Assembly: GCA_016888885.1 (NCBI GenBank)
Contig: CP069437.1
Location: forward strand, 1,550,001-1,614,000
DNA: 64,000 nt
Direction of reading: 5' to 3'
From: Faucicola sp902506215
GTDB lineage: Bacteria > Pseudomonadota > Gammaproteobacteria > Pseudomonadales > Moraxellaceae
A program made the translations under genes and the position numbers. Shown here one piece after another: positions 52,519 to 61,586 of the stretch. Below the pieces are notes generated by a model, which saw nothing but the letters and a program-made list of their open reading frames with translations, was not told where the DNA came from and did not search any database. The number at the start of each line of letters is the position of its first letter. Positions within the stretch are counted from its first letter, which is position 1.

Positions 52519-52777
52519 GGCTTTATCTCAAATTTTTAATTATAGTAAATTATCATATCAACTGTTGTTGGTTTGGCTAACATTTAATCTTAGCATTGCT
52601 TGGCTAAAATAGCCATGATGCGAGGTTTCAACACGTTAAAATTTGTCGTGTTAGTTAGATAGCCGTAGTTGATAGTACGTTTTTGCCGCTATTATTTGAT
52701 TTTCCGCCCATAACCTTATCTCTGCATAGGTGGATTACTCGTCCATTGGCATGGCGTAGTCAGGAGGTATCACCGCG

Positions 52778-53056
52778 ATGGAGCAGCAAGAGTTATTTGA
52801 GATTGCCAGTCCTTGTATTCAAGTCTGCGAGCTTGATAAACAGGGGTATTGTAAAGGCTGTTTGCGCAATCGCACTGAGCGTGACCTTTGGCTTATGATG
52901 AATGACTCACAAAAGCGGCAAGTACTTAAGTTATTGACTATCCGACGGCTCAAACGACTGCGTGCCGAGCGTTTGGCGCACCAAACCCCTACTGCGCGAG
53001 ATGATGAGATAAATTTGACATTGTTTGCAGATAATGAAAATAATGTTGGCGATTAA
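52778..53056 (+). CDS. DUF1289 domain protein
   Basis: The 92-residue protein carries the DUF1289 cysteine motif: SPCIQVCELDKQGYCKGCLR, followed by TERDLWLMMNDSQKRQVLK. The four cysteines probably bind a metal ion, but the role is unknown. A GGAGG lies about ten bases before the ATG. It is followed after 39 bases by the YbhN-type gene on the same strand. Confidence 0.88.
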   Translation: MEQQELFEIASPCIQVCELDKQGYCKGCLRNRTERDLWLMMNDSQKRQVLKLLTIRRLKRLRAERLAHQTPTARDDEINLTLFADNENNVGD

Positions 53057-53095
53057 ATGATTGTAATGTCTACTAAAAAAAATTAGGTTGAATGC

Positions 53096-54082
53096 ATGAA
53101 TAGTTCTTGGTTTAAGCAGGTTTGGCGACTTGCATTAACAGCGATTACGGTATTGATTTTTTTTATGGCAATTCGCGCGCTTTATCGTTTGACCAAAACT
53201 GTGCACTATCAAGACGTTCTAGACGCTATCGCGCATATTCCTACCTTCCATCTTATTATCGCCGCCATCGTGGTGGCTTTTGGTTATTTAGTACTCACCC
53301 TTTATGATTTTATTGCGCTACGCCAACTCGGCAAAAAACTTGATTACCCGCATGTCGCCCTCACCTCTTTTACCGCTTATGCCATTAGCCACACCATTGG
53401 GCTCAATCTTGTGACCGCAAGTGGTATCCGTTATCGTAACTATCGCCGTTTTAATCTGACTCATAATGAAATTGCCAATATCGTCTGGATGGTGTCGATG
53501 GCATTTACCTTTGGTATTACCACGTTGATTGGGGCGTCTTTGACTAGCCATCCTGAGATTACCATTCAACTATTATCTGAACTGGATAAATCCCTTGGCA
53601 TCTTTGAGCATACTTTTTATGTACGGGTGCTTGGCATCATCATGTTAAGCGTTATTGCAGCGATTATTGTATATGCTGGCAAGCAAGGCAAACACGTGGT
53701 AATTCGGGGTTGGCGTTTTGACTTACCGCCCGCCAAAATTTTGCTGCAACAGATTGCGATTGCTATTTTAGATTTGAGTACCGTGGCGTTGGTGCTGTAC
53801 TTACTGTTACCGCCTTCTGAGCATATCAGCTACTGGGCGACTTTTTCTGCGTTTATTCAATCAATAGCAATCGGTATTTTAAGTCATGTTCCTGGCGGTC
53901 TAGGGGTGTTTGAAGTGGTCATGATTACGGCTTTGCCGAAAGTCGATCGGACACAGATGCTGGCAGTGTTATTGATTTTTAGATTACTGTATTACATCAT
54001 GCCATTTTTGGTTGCCTTACTGGCATTGTTGGTATATGAGGCAAAGCTATATTTGAGTGAAAATTCTGACAAAAAAAAATAA
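53096..54082 (+). CDS. YbhN/UPF0104-type membrane protein (lysylphosphatidylglycerol-synthase TM-like)
   Basis: The 328-residue protein has about eight membrane helices. Typical blocks are LTLYDFIALRQLGKKLDY, TAYAISHTIGLNLVTASGIRYR and GILSHVPGGLGVFEVVMI, the family hallmarks. It corresponds to the flippase-like N-terminal half of MprF without the synthase domain. Its role in lipid transport is not shown. A long perfect stem-loop follows. Confidence 0.87.
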   Translation: MNSSWFKQVWRLALTAITVLIFFMAIRALYRLTKTVHYQDVLDAIAHIPTFHLIIAAIVVAFGYLVLTLYDFIALRQLGKKLDYPHVALTSFTAYAISHTIGLNLVTASGIRYRNYRRFNLTHNEIANIVWMVSMAFTFGITTLIGASLTSHPEITIQLLSELDKSLGIFEHTFYVRVLGIIMLSVIAAIIVYAGKQGKHVVIRGWRFDLPPAKILLQQIAIAILDLSTVALVLYLLLPPSEHISYWATFSAFIQSIAIGILSHVPGGLGVFEVVMITALPKVDRTQMLAVLLIFRLLYYIMPFLVALLALLVYEAKLYLSENSDKKK

Positions 54083-54143
54083 CCTTTTACATTTTTAACA
54101 CTTTGCATCAGACAAACGTGTTTTCATTAGTAAAAGGTTATTT
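54077..54143. terminator. Long perfect inverted repeat, probable bidirectional terminator
   Basis: AAATAACCTTTTAC at 54077-54090 and GTAAAAGGTTATTT at 54130-54143 are perfect 14-bp arms around a 39-base loop that contains a small AACAC/GTGTT stem. An A-run lies to the left. It sits between the convergent YbhN-type and DUF1328 genes. Confidence 0.7.
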
Positions 54144-54201
54144 TAAGCGTGTTTGGTACAATCATACCAAATTAAATAGACCTATCTTATTACTTCAGTG
54201 T

Positions 54202-54357
54202 TTAAACTTTTCGGCTAATAAAGGCGATAATAAATAAAATCACCGCTACTGCCAAGAACACATATGCCAAGTTTGCCGATAAACCTGCCACACCACCAAA
54301 ACCTAAGAAACTCGCAATCAGTGCGATTACCGCAAAAATAATAGCCCAACGAAACAT
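54202..54357 (-). CDS. DUF1328 small membrane protein (YtjA-like)
   Basis: The 51-residue protein begins MFRWAIIFAVIALIASFLGF. It has a glycine-rich turn, a second helix (YVFLAVAVILFIIAFI) and a basic end, which matches DUF1328/YtjA. AGGAG stands well placed before the ATG at 54357. Such proteins are often induced under envelope or osmotic stress, but no regulator site is seen here. Confidence 0.88.
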   Translation of the reverse strand: MFRWAIIFAVIALIASFLGFGGVAGLSANLAYVFLAVAVILFIIAFISRKV

Positions 54358-54995
54358 GACAATTCTCCTTTTTTTATTGTTTTCAATGTCTTGATTCTAT
54401 AATTTGAAACTTTTAGACATTTTGCATTTTAGTTGTTAAAGCATGTTGACCTATGCTTTATCACATGACTGCATATTAAAATGATTCTATTGGGTTGTAA
54501 CGAGCAATTTTGTAAGGTCTGTGGTATTCTCATAGCCATTGTATAAAAAAGTGCAAAAAAAAGCCCTACAAGGTTGATGATGTTGACGCTTCTAGTAAGC
54601 TTTAGTAAGTTTTACAACGCTTTGTTAATACATTTAAACAACTAATTTTTTACTCATACCATAAAATTTACCCTAAAATTAAATTTGACCGCGTTTTATT
54701 GACAATTTCACTGATTGTTAACGCTACCGAATAACTTCCTTAAGAGTGCAAAGATTTATTTACGTATTCTCAACATATTTACGTATTTTCAACATTTTGT
54801 CCCCAATCCTTACATTCTCACATCTGTTGATTGTTTATAATGACAGCTAGGCTTTTAGTATTCCCTTAAAGTATTTTCTTGATGATTCTTGATAATTGAT
54901 AATACGGTCATATTTGGGGATTATACTAACTACCTATTATAACTATAGAAAACAAGTTAGCCATTAACCTAGCAATCAACAATGAGGAAAAAATT
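54358..54995. other. AT-rich spacer upstream of the Lys/Thr-rich secreted protein gene
   Basis: About 640 bases contain a 19-bp direct repeat at 54758-54795 and T/A-rich stretches. No ORF or RNA was recognised. AATGAGGAAAAA before 54996 gives the downstream ribosome-binding site. Confidence 0.55.
54758..54795. repeat. 19-bp tandem repeat, two units
   Basis: ATTTACGTATTCTCAACAT is followed directly by ATTTACGTATTTTCAACAT. One base differs. Confidence 0.85.
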
Positions 54996-55487
54996 ATGAA
55001 AAAATTAGCCACAACGCTTACTGCATTAGTGATAGCAACCGGTCTTACAGTCAGTGCCCAAGCAGCGACTAAAGTAACGACTACGACCAAATCGACTACC
55101 ACACACAAAAACGTCGCATCGGCAAAAGCAAAACCGCAAAAAGCGACGCAAAAATCCACAAAAGCCTCAAAAAATACTCACAGCACCAAAGCTTCAGCCA
55201 AGGCTAAAAAAGGCAGCAAAGCAACGCCAAGAACCAGCGAAATAAACATTGATATCCCAGCTGACCTAAAAATTGACGAAAGCAATAACAAATCTGTTGT
55301 GCCAAGTGCACCTATGAATGCTCAACCCACTCCTGCGGTTGTGGTCCCTGTAGTAAAAGTTATCCCAAAAGGTCCTGTGGTTCAATCAGTCACCGTTAAA
55401 CCTATTGATGACAATACAGCAATTGCCTCAACAACAACGGCTGTACCCGTTGATGTACAAATCGTACCTGTTGTAGTAAAACCATAA
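54996..55487 (+). CDS. Lys/Thr-rich secreted protein of unknown function
   Basis: The 163-residue protein has a signal peptide (LATTLTALVIATGLTVSAQA). A strongly basic Lys/Thr/Ser/Ala-rich region follows, with KAKKGSKATPR near residue 70 and histone-like composition, then a Val/Pro-rich tail (PAVVVPVVKVIPKGPVV). It resembles the Thr/Lys-rich extension of the TolC-like protein in composition. No family is recognised. GAGGAAA precedes the ATG, and a terminator follows, so expression is likely. Confidence 0.75.
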   Translation: MKKLATTLTALVIATGLTVSAQAATKVTTTTKSTTTHKNVASAKAKPQKATQKSTKASKNTHSTKASAKAKKGSKATPRTSEINIDIPADLKIDESNNKSVVPSAPMNAQPTPAVVVPVVKVIPKGPVVQSVTVKPIDDNTAIASTTTAVPVDVQIVPVVVKP

Positions 55488-55510
55488 TCGCTAATTGTTA
55501 AGTGATTTTT

Positions 55511-55540
55511 AAAAAGATGCCTGCGTGGCATCTTTTTTTT
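55511..55540 (+). terminator. Intrinsic terminator after the secreted protein gene
   Basis: AGATGCC pairs with GGCATCT around a 5-base loop and is followed by a run of T. Confidence 0.9.
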
Positions 55541-55577
55541 GTGGATAATTAGCTAATTAGTCTATTGATTATTTGGA

Positions 55578-55613
55578 CAATAAAAAAGACACGTTTGATA
55601 CTCTTTTTTATTG
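55578..55613. terminator. A/T-rich inverted repeat downstream of sstT
   Basis: CAATAAAAAAGA and TCTTTTTTATTG are perfect 12-bp arms around a 12-base loop. It lies just after the sstT stop on the minus strand and could act as a weak terminator. Confidence 0.5.
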
Positions 55614-55655
55614 TTCCTTTTTTATTGTTATATAGCTCAAAATCTTTAGCAACCT

Positions 55656-56891
55656 TTAGCGATGATAAGCATATTTGGGATCCGCGGCCGCGGTGAATAA
55701 CACGTCCGTTGATGAGTTGAGGGCTGTCTCAACCGAGTCTTGTACTACCCCAATAATAAAACCAATCGCCACTACCTGCATGGCAATAGTATCAGGAATA
55801 TTAAAAAAACTACAGGCCAATGGTATCAATAGCAATGAACCCCCTGCAACACCTGATGCCCCCGCCGCGGCTAAAGTAGCCACCACAGATAACAACAGCG
55901 CAGACCCGAAGTCCACATGAATACCTAACGTATGTGCCGCTGCCAATGTCATGACATTAATGGTAATCGCCGCCCCTGCCATATTAATGGTGGCACCTAA
56001 CGGAATAGTGATTGAATAGGTATCCTCATGTAAACCCAACTTATGCGCAAGGTTTAGATTCACAGGAATATTGGCGGCTGAACTGCGAGTAAAGAAGGCG
56101 GTGATGCCACTTTCTTTAAGACAAGTAAATACCAGTGGATAGGGATTTTTGCGGGTTTTGATAAACACAATCAATGGGTTTACAACCAACGCAATAAACA
56201 CCATAGAGCCGACCAACACCGCTAACAAACGGGCATAACTTAATAACACCGACAGACCCGTTTCAGCAATGGTTTGTGTCACCAAGCCAAACACACCCAA
56301 TGGCGCAAACCAAATCACCCATTTGACCACGCTTGAGACCGCTTCCGCCAAATCGTTAATCATTTGCTTGGTATTGTCTGAGGCATGGCGCAAGGCAAGA
56401 CCTAAAATCGCCGCCCACGATAGCACGCCCATGTAGTTGGCATTGACGATCGATTTGATAGGATTTTCCACCATGTTGGTCAAGAGTGCTTTTATCACTT
56501 CTGCTAAGGATGACGGTGGCGTCTGACTGACTTCACCGGCTTTTAAAATCAATTCGGTTGGGAATAAAAAGCTTGCTACTACCGCTGTCAAAGCTGCCAA
56601 GAACGTACCTGCCATATACAGTATCATAGTTGAGCGGACATTGACCTGAGTGCCTGATTTATGCTGGCTGATAGCGGCAATGATTAGGATAAATACCAAC
56701 AACGGCGCAATCGCTTTTAAAGCACCGACAAACAACGCACCCAAAATTGAGATGGTTTGCGCCACACTCATGGATAAACCGCCGATGATAGTCGGATTGG
56801 CTAATGAACCGACTAAGATACCCAGTATCAGCCCTATCACAATCAAAGGCACCAACCCCACGCGCTGATACGCTTGGATAAGCTTTAACAT
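55656..56891 (-). CDS. sstT: Serine/threonine Na+ symporter
   Basis: The 411-residue protein belongs to the dicarboxylate/amino-acid:cation symporter family. It has IIGGLSMSVAQTISILGALF, FFTRSSAANIPVNL, the substrate/Na+ motif LGATINMAGAAITI and GVVQDSVETALNSSTDVLFT, which mark SstT. It imports serine and threonine with Na+. The serine deaminase sdaA elsewhere in the window could use the imported serine, though the two genes are not linked. Confidence 0.93.
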   Translation of the reverse strand: MLKLIQAYQRVGLVPLIVIGLILGILVGSLANPTIIGGLSMSVAQTISILGALFVGALKAIAPLLVFILIIAAISQHKSGTQVNVRSTMILYMAGTFLAALTAVVASFLFPTELILKAGEVSQTPPSSLAEVIKALLTNMVENPIKSIVNANYMGVLSWAAILGLALRHASDNTKQMINDLAEAVSSVVKWVIWFAPLGVFGLVTQTIAETGLSVLLSYARLLAVLVGSMVFIALVVNPLIVFIKTRKNPYPLVFTCLKESGITAFFTRSSAANIPVNLNLAHKLGLHEDTYSITIPLGATINMAGAAITINVMTLAAAHTLGIHVDFGSALLLSVVATLAAAGASGVAGGSLLLIPLACSFFNIPDTIAMQVVAIGFIIGVVQDSVETALNSSTDVLFTAAADPKYAYHR

Positions 56892-57015
56892 AATAACCTC
56901 TTAATATTTCACCGCAAAAATGGCTGATATATTAACATTTTTTAACAATTTGCATAATTATTTTTAAAATCGTCAACTTGTCAACTTAAATCTATCAAAT
57001 TGTCGGATAGAGAGG

Positions 57016-57483
57016 TTATCGGATTTGAAAAACTTGGATGTTAGGTGGGCTGCTAGTTGCTAGGGCTTGTAATTGTGCTTGATAAGCGCGGTATTTGTGA
57101 CGACCACTTTCAACCTGTTCGGGGGCGGCGTCGATGACCTCTAGCAGGCGGCTAGCTTGGGTATTTATAATTGCTTCGTTGGTGAGATTGATGACGACGC
57201 CATCAAATTGGGTGACGAGTTCGATATTATCGGTGAGTACCACACTGGCAGGGATTTTTTGGTGATGAAAAGCATCAAGTTGCTGGATAATTTGGTGGGG
57301 AATAAACGCCACATCACTCAATGACCATAATCGGTCATCAAGTGAGGGTAGTAGATCGGACGCTGCCACCACGATAATACTATCCTCGCTTTTGGCTAAC
57401 ACGGTTAAAATCAGCTGGCAGACGAACGCCAGCTGTTTTTTTTGCGGGGATAAAATATAAAAACTAATTTGTGATGCCGTCAT
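57016..57483 (-). CDS. holC: DNA polymerase III subunit chi
   Basis: Chi links the clamp loader to SSB. The 155-residue protein has FYILSPQKKQLAFVCQLILT, DDRLWSLSDVAFIPHQII and VVINLTNEAI, and a C-terminal basic YRAYQAQLQ helix, matching HolC. It lies 22 bases downstream of pepA on the same strand, a common gammaproteobacterial order. Confidence 0.88.
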   Translation of the reverse strand: MTASQISFYILSPQKKQLAFVCQLILTVLAKSEDSIIVVAASDLLPSLDDRLWSLSDVAFIPHQIIQQLDAFHHQKIPASVVLTDNIELVTQFDGVVINLTNEAIINTQASRLLEVIDAAPEQVESGRHKYRAYQAQLQALATSSPPNIQVFQIR

Positions 57484-57505
57484 AGGGTGGTCAGCGTCCT
57501 ATCAG

Positions 57506-59020
57506 CTAGACTGCATCTTGGGCAGCTTGGCGATAAAGATAATGCATCAATAGCGGTACTGGACGACCCGTTGCGGTTGGCTCTTTGCCCGACTGCCACG
57601 CTGTCCCTGCAATATCCAAGTGCGCCCAAGGAATATCTTCAACAAACTTCGATAAAAAACACGCCGCCGTGACTGACCCTGCTGGCATACCGCCAATGTT
57701 TTGCATATCTGCCATGTTGGATTTAAGCTGCTCTTGGTAGTCATCATCCAGTGGCATGTGCCAAACACGGTCATACGCTGATTCGCTAGCTTGTTCAAGC
57801 TCAAAAATCACATCTTCATTGTTACCGTATAGACCTGAGCGCACATAACCCAGCGCCACAATACACGCCCCAGTCAAGGTTGCCATGTCGATAATCACTT
57901 TCGGCTGATAGCGCTGTACATACACCAAGGTGTCACACAGTACCAAACGACCTTCGGCATCCGTATTGAGGATTTCGACGGTTTTACCATTCATGGCGGT
58001 GACGATATCGCCAGGGCGAGTCGCTGTTCCTGAGGGCATATTCTCTGCACAAGCGAGTGCACCAACGACTTGTAGCGGTAGACGCGCTTCACATAGCGCT
58101 TTAATTATGCCCATGACTGCCGCCGCACCGCCCATGTCGTATTTCATCTCACCCATGCCCAGACCTGGTTTGAGCGAAATACCACCACTGTCAAAGGTGA
58201 TGCCTTTGCCTACAAGTACAATCGGTTGCTCTAGGCTTGATTTTTTGCCTTTGGTTTTGCTATTTTTGTCTTTTTTGGCGGCTTTGCCATTGTACTCAAG
58301 TAATACTAACTTAGCTTCATGCGCGGAGCCGCGAGCGACTGCCAAAAAGCAGTTCATCCCTAATTGCTGCATGTCTTTTTCACCCAGCACTTTGACCGTC
58401 AATAGCTCTGGGTATTGATTAGCCAAGCTTTGCGCTTGCTCTGCAAGATAGGCAGGGAAACATACATTTGGTGGCTGATTTGCCAAATCTTTGGTGAGTG
58501 ATTGACCTTGCGCAGTCGCCTGTTGCAGCTGTAGCAGGGTGTCAAACGCAGGTTGGTTGTCTGCGCTGACCAATAAGGTCACGTCTTTTAGCGTCGGTTT
58601 ATCTGCTTTTTGTGATTTATAAATATCAAAGGTGTAGCTTTGATTGAAGATGGCTAATGCCAACTGACCAAAACTCACTTCATCCATACTATCGCCTAAA
58701 ATAATCACCGCAGATTTGGTAAGACGGCTCAAACTTGCATAAATCGCTTTGGCAATTTTTTGCAAGCTACCGCCGTTTAATTTGTCTTGACTGCCCACGC
58801 CAACCAATAACAAACCCGTATTATTATCTGTGCCATAACTGATTGCGGTGTCGGCAAGCTTACCCTTAAAACGACTCGCTTCAATTAGGCTTGTAACCGC
58901 GGTTTGTAGCTCACTTGTTAGTTGCCCCATAGTTTGGCTATTGTCATCTACCAATACCACGTGATAGCTGTTCTTGACCGTTTTTTTAAGCGCGGTCGCT
59001 AGTGTCAATGTCAAACTCAT
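57506..59020 (-). CDS. pepA: Leucyl aminopeptidase (cytosol aminopeptidase)
   Basis: PepA is an M17 zinc/manganese aminopeptidase, and in some bacteria also a DNA-binding protein in site-specific recombination. Metal and catalytic motifs are VGKGITFDSGGISLKPG and LNTDAEGRLVLCDTL. A Lys-rich insert (KKDKNSKTKGKKSS) lies just before the catalytic domain. At 504 residues it is full length. It is divergent from lptFG and upstream of holC, as in many gammaproteobacteria. Confidence 0.96.
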   Translation of the reverse strand: MSLTLTLATALKKTVKNSYHVVLVDDNSQTMGQLTSELQTAVTSLIEASRFKGKLADTAISYGTDNNTGLLLVGVGSQDKLNGGSLQKIAKAIYASLSRLTKSAVIILGDSMDEVSFGQLALAIFNQSYTFDIYKSQKADKPTLKDVTLLVSADNQPAFDTLLQLQQATAQGQSLTKDLANQPPNVCFPAYLAEQAQSLANQYPELLTVKVLGEKDMQQLGMNCFLAVARGSAHEAKLVLLEYNGKAAKKDKNSKTKGKKSSLEQPIVLVGKGITFDSGGISLKPGLGMGEMKYDMGGAAAVMGIIKALCEARLPLQVVGALACAENMPSGTATRPGDIVTAMNGKTVEILNTDAEGRLVLCDTLVYVQRYQPKVIIDMATLTGACIVALGYVRSGLYGNNEDVIFELEQASESAYDRVWHMPLDDDYQEQLKSNMADMQNIGGMPAGSVTAACFLSKFVEDIPWAHLDIAGTAWQSGKEPTATGRPVPLLMHYLYRQAAQDAV

Positions 59021-59381
59021 TTAAGCTCCTTAATTATTGTCATCAAGAAATAACTATTATCATAGCATACCTATTATGGTATTTGGGTTATAGCATTGGG
59101 TTATCACTGCGTGATGGGATAGCAGGCGTCATTGTGTAGGGTAAAATGCAGTTGTGAAAAGTCTTTGTAAAAAATGGCTTTGATAAAGCGGCTGTAAAAA
59201 GTGGTGGTGAAAAGTCATTGTGAAATGTTACCTTACAGTATTCATATTCATAATCTGTCGGCAACGCGCTAAAATAGCCGATTAACAGATGCGCCGAATG
59301 GTATGATGTCGTACAATATTGGCATTTACTTCCCTAGCTGTTTGAATTGATTAATTTTTGAGTAATATTAGGTGGTTACTT
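59021..59381. other. Divergent spacer between pepA and lptF
   Basis: About 360 bases hold the promoters of both genes and a 13-bp direct-repeat array, listed separately. No gene or RNA was recognised. Confidence 0.55.
59141..59230. repeat. Degenerate 13-bp direct-repeat array between pepA and lptF
   Basis: Units are GTAAAATGCAGTT, GTGAAAAGTCTTT, GTAAAAAATGGCTTT, GATAAAGCGGCT, GTAAAAAGTGGTG, GTGAAAAGTCATT and GTGAAATGTTA. Lengths are 12-15 bases around a GTRAAAAG core. Confidence 0.75.
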
Positions 59382-60515
59382 GTGATATTACGACGCTATA
59401 TGACGCAACAAGTCGCCGCTAATACTGCGATTGTGCTGTTATTTCTGATGGCGCTGATGCTTGGCGGTCGCTTAATCCGCTATTTTGGTATCGCTGCAGA
59501 AGGCAGGCTGGATGTTGGTTTGCTGTTCGCCATTATTGGCTATAACATTCCAACCTTTCTTGAGCTAATTTTACCGCTGTCATTTTTTATCGCACTGATG
59601 CTCGTGCTCGGTCGTATGTACGTGGATCATGAGATGAGCGTCCTGTTTGCCAGTGGCATCAGTCGTGGCCGTTTGACACGTTTGATGATTCCGCTCATTA
59701 CTGGGTTATTTGTATTTCAAATGGGAATTAGTCTTTGGGCAAAACCATGGGGACTGTCTAACAGTGAGCAGATTTGGCAAACCCAGTCGCTCGGTAGTTT
59801 ACTCGATTTAGTGCGTCCAAAAACCTTTATCAGCAGCGGCAACTATCACCTGTATGTCGATGAGTTTGATAAAGAAAAACGTGAACTCAAAAACCTATAC
59901 GTGGTGCAGCAGCAAACCGATAAAAGCGGCAAAATCGCCAAAAACGATGTTATCATCACGGCCACGCGCGCCTATCAAGTACCCAGTAAAGACACGGATA
60001 GCTCAATGCAGCTAGATTTGTTTCAGGGTCGTCGCTATGAGCTTGGCACCAACAACGCCAAGTACAACCAAGCCAGTTTTGAAAAATATCGCATTACCCT
60101 AGAAAAACCTGCCAGTGAAAAAATTACCGAAACCAATGTTGAAACCCAAACCACTGCCAAACTGCTCGCCCATACCCAAAAACCCGAAGTCAAAGCCGAG
60201 CTGGGCTATCGCTTTACTATGCCTTGGCTGATTATCATTGCGGCGATGCTTGCTACCCCGCTTGCACAGGTACGCCCCCGTCAAGGACGCTGGCTTCGTC
60301 TGTTACCTTCAGTGCTCATATTTGCTAGCTGTGCGATTAGTATCATTTCGCTACGCACTGCCATTGGTAAAGAGCGCATTAGTGAGTACGCGTATATTTG
60401 GCTAATCGTTGGTTTTATCGCATTTGCATTGCTGTTAAATTGGCAAAGCCGCGTGGTACATCGTGTCCGCTATCGTCGCCAAAGTCGTCAGTTGTCCGCA
60501 GGCGGTCAGCCATGA
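59382..60515 (+). CDS. lptF: LPS export permease LptF
   Basis: LptF pairs with LptG and the LptB ATPase to extract lipopolysaccharide from the inner membrane. The protein of about 377 residues has three N-terminal helices (VLLFLMALMLGGRLIRYF, FLELILPLSFFIALMLVLG), a periplasmic beta-jellyroll domain and three C-terminal helices. I choose the GTG at 59382, which gives MILRRYMTQQ, the usual family N-terminus. AGGTGG lies six bases upstream. lptG overlaps its stop (ATGA). Confidence 0.94.
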   Translation: MILRRYMTQQVAANTAIVLLFLMALMLGGRLIRYFGIAAEGRLDVGLLFAIIGYNIPTFLELILPLSFFIALMLVLGRMYVDHEMSVLFASGISRGRLTRLMIPLITGLFVFQMGISLWAKPWGLSNSEQIWQTQSLGSLLDLVRPKTFISSGNYHLYVDEFDKEKRELKNLYVVQQQTDKSGKIAKNDVIITATRAYQVPSKDTDSSMQLDLFQGRRYELGTNNAKYNQASFEKYRITLEKPASEKITETNVETQTTAKLLAHTQKPEVKAELGYRFTMPWLIIIAAMLATPLAQVRPRQGRWLRLLPSVLIFASCAISIISLRTAIGKERISEYAYIWLIVGFIAFALLLNWQSRVVHRVRYRRQSRQLSAGGQP

Positions 60516-61585
60516 TTTTATCTTATTACGTTAAAAAACAAGCGCTTTTTGCCATGACAGGGGCTATCATTGGTCTTTGGCTCCTTAAAGTCGTCTTTGA
60601 TTATTTGGCAGAGTTGCAGGATCTCAATGATCATTACAATTATTTAGATGCCTTGCGTTTTATTGCCTATAGTGCACCCCGTGATTTACTCGACTATATG
60701 CCATTTGGCACACTATTAGGCGCAGTGGTAGGGCTAGGCTTGCTTGCCAACACCAGTGAGCTTACGGTGATTCAAGCAGCAGGCATCAGCCGCTTTAAAA
60801 TAGTCGGTTGGGTGATGCAACCAGCGATTATTTTTGTCATTATCGGTTTGTTGCTTGGGCAGTATGTAGTGCCAACTAGCAATCAGTTAGCGCACCAAGT
60901 CAAACATGACAAGCCTTTGCTATCAAGTGCCATCAACGGTTATTGGGACAAACAAGCCAACCGCATCATCAATATTGACTATGCCAATACCAAAGGCGAG
61001 CTCAAAAATATCAAAGTTTGGCAGCTAGACGACACTGCCCATATCCAGCAAGTGCTGCAAGCCGATACGGGCCGCTTTGTCAGTCAAAATACCGCCGATA
61101 AAACATCGGGCTGGCAGCTGCAACAAATCAAACAATTAACCATTGCCGCCGATGGGCACAGTCAGTTGACTACCATCCCGACTATGACGCTGCAATTACC
61201 CATTGAGCCGTCAGCGATTTATCTGTTAACACGCAGCCCTGATAACATGTCAGTGACCGAATTATGGCAGCACCAACAGCTCTTAGCCAAAGACAAACGC
61301 CGCTCGCTTGAGCATGAAGTTGCCTTTTGGAAAAAACTATTGTCGCCTTTTGCCATGCTATCGCTAGTGTTGGTTGCTTGTTCATTTGTATTTGGCTCCT
61401 TGCGTAACCAAAGCTTGGGTTATCGCATTGTGATTGCTCTGCTCTTTGGCTTGGTATTTAGTTATCTGCAAGATTTGGTCGGGTTTGTCAGTCTAAGCAC
61501 GGGGTTTTCACCGTTTTTTATGGTGCTGTTACCGATTATTGCCAGTGCCGCGCTTGGCGTGTATTTAATTAGAAATAAAAACTGA
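60512..61585 (+). CDS. lptG: LPS export permease LptG
   Basis: The protein of about 357 residues begins MILSYYVKKQALFAMTGAII and has the same six-helix plus periplasmic-domain plan as LptF. DYMPFGTLLGAVVGLGLLAN and ELTVIQAAGIS are typical of LptG. The ATG at 60512 overlaps the lptF stop. Longer readings into lptF are rejected. A glycosylase-like gene starts one base after its stop, so it is probably in the same transcript. Confidence 0.95.
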   Translation: MILSYYVKKQALFAMTGAIIGLWLLKVVFDYLAELQDLNDHYNYLDALRFIAYSAPRDLLDYMPFGTLLGAVVGLGLLANTSELTVIQAAGISRFKIVGWVMQPAIIFVIIGLLLGQYVVPTSNQLAHQVKHDKPLLSSAINGYWDKQANRIINIDYANTKGELKNIKVWQLDDTAHIQQVLQADTGRFVSQNTADKTSGWQLQQIKQLTIAADGHSQLTTIPTMTLQLPIEPSAIYLLTRSPDNMSVTELWQHQQLLAKDKRRSLEHEVAFWKKLLSPFAMLSLVLVACSFVFGSLRNQSLGYRIVIALLFGLVFSYLQDLVGFVSLSTGFSPFFMVLLPIIASAALGVYLIRNKN

Positions 61586-61586
61586 T

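Noticed and set aside
60398..60511. Extended N-terminus of LptG reaching into lptF
   Set aside because: The ATG at 60512 overlaps the lptF stop and gives the usual LptG N-terminus.
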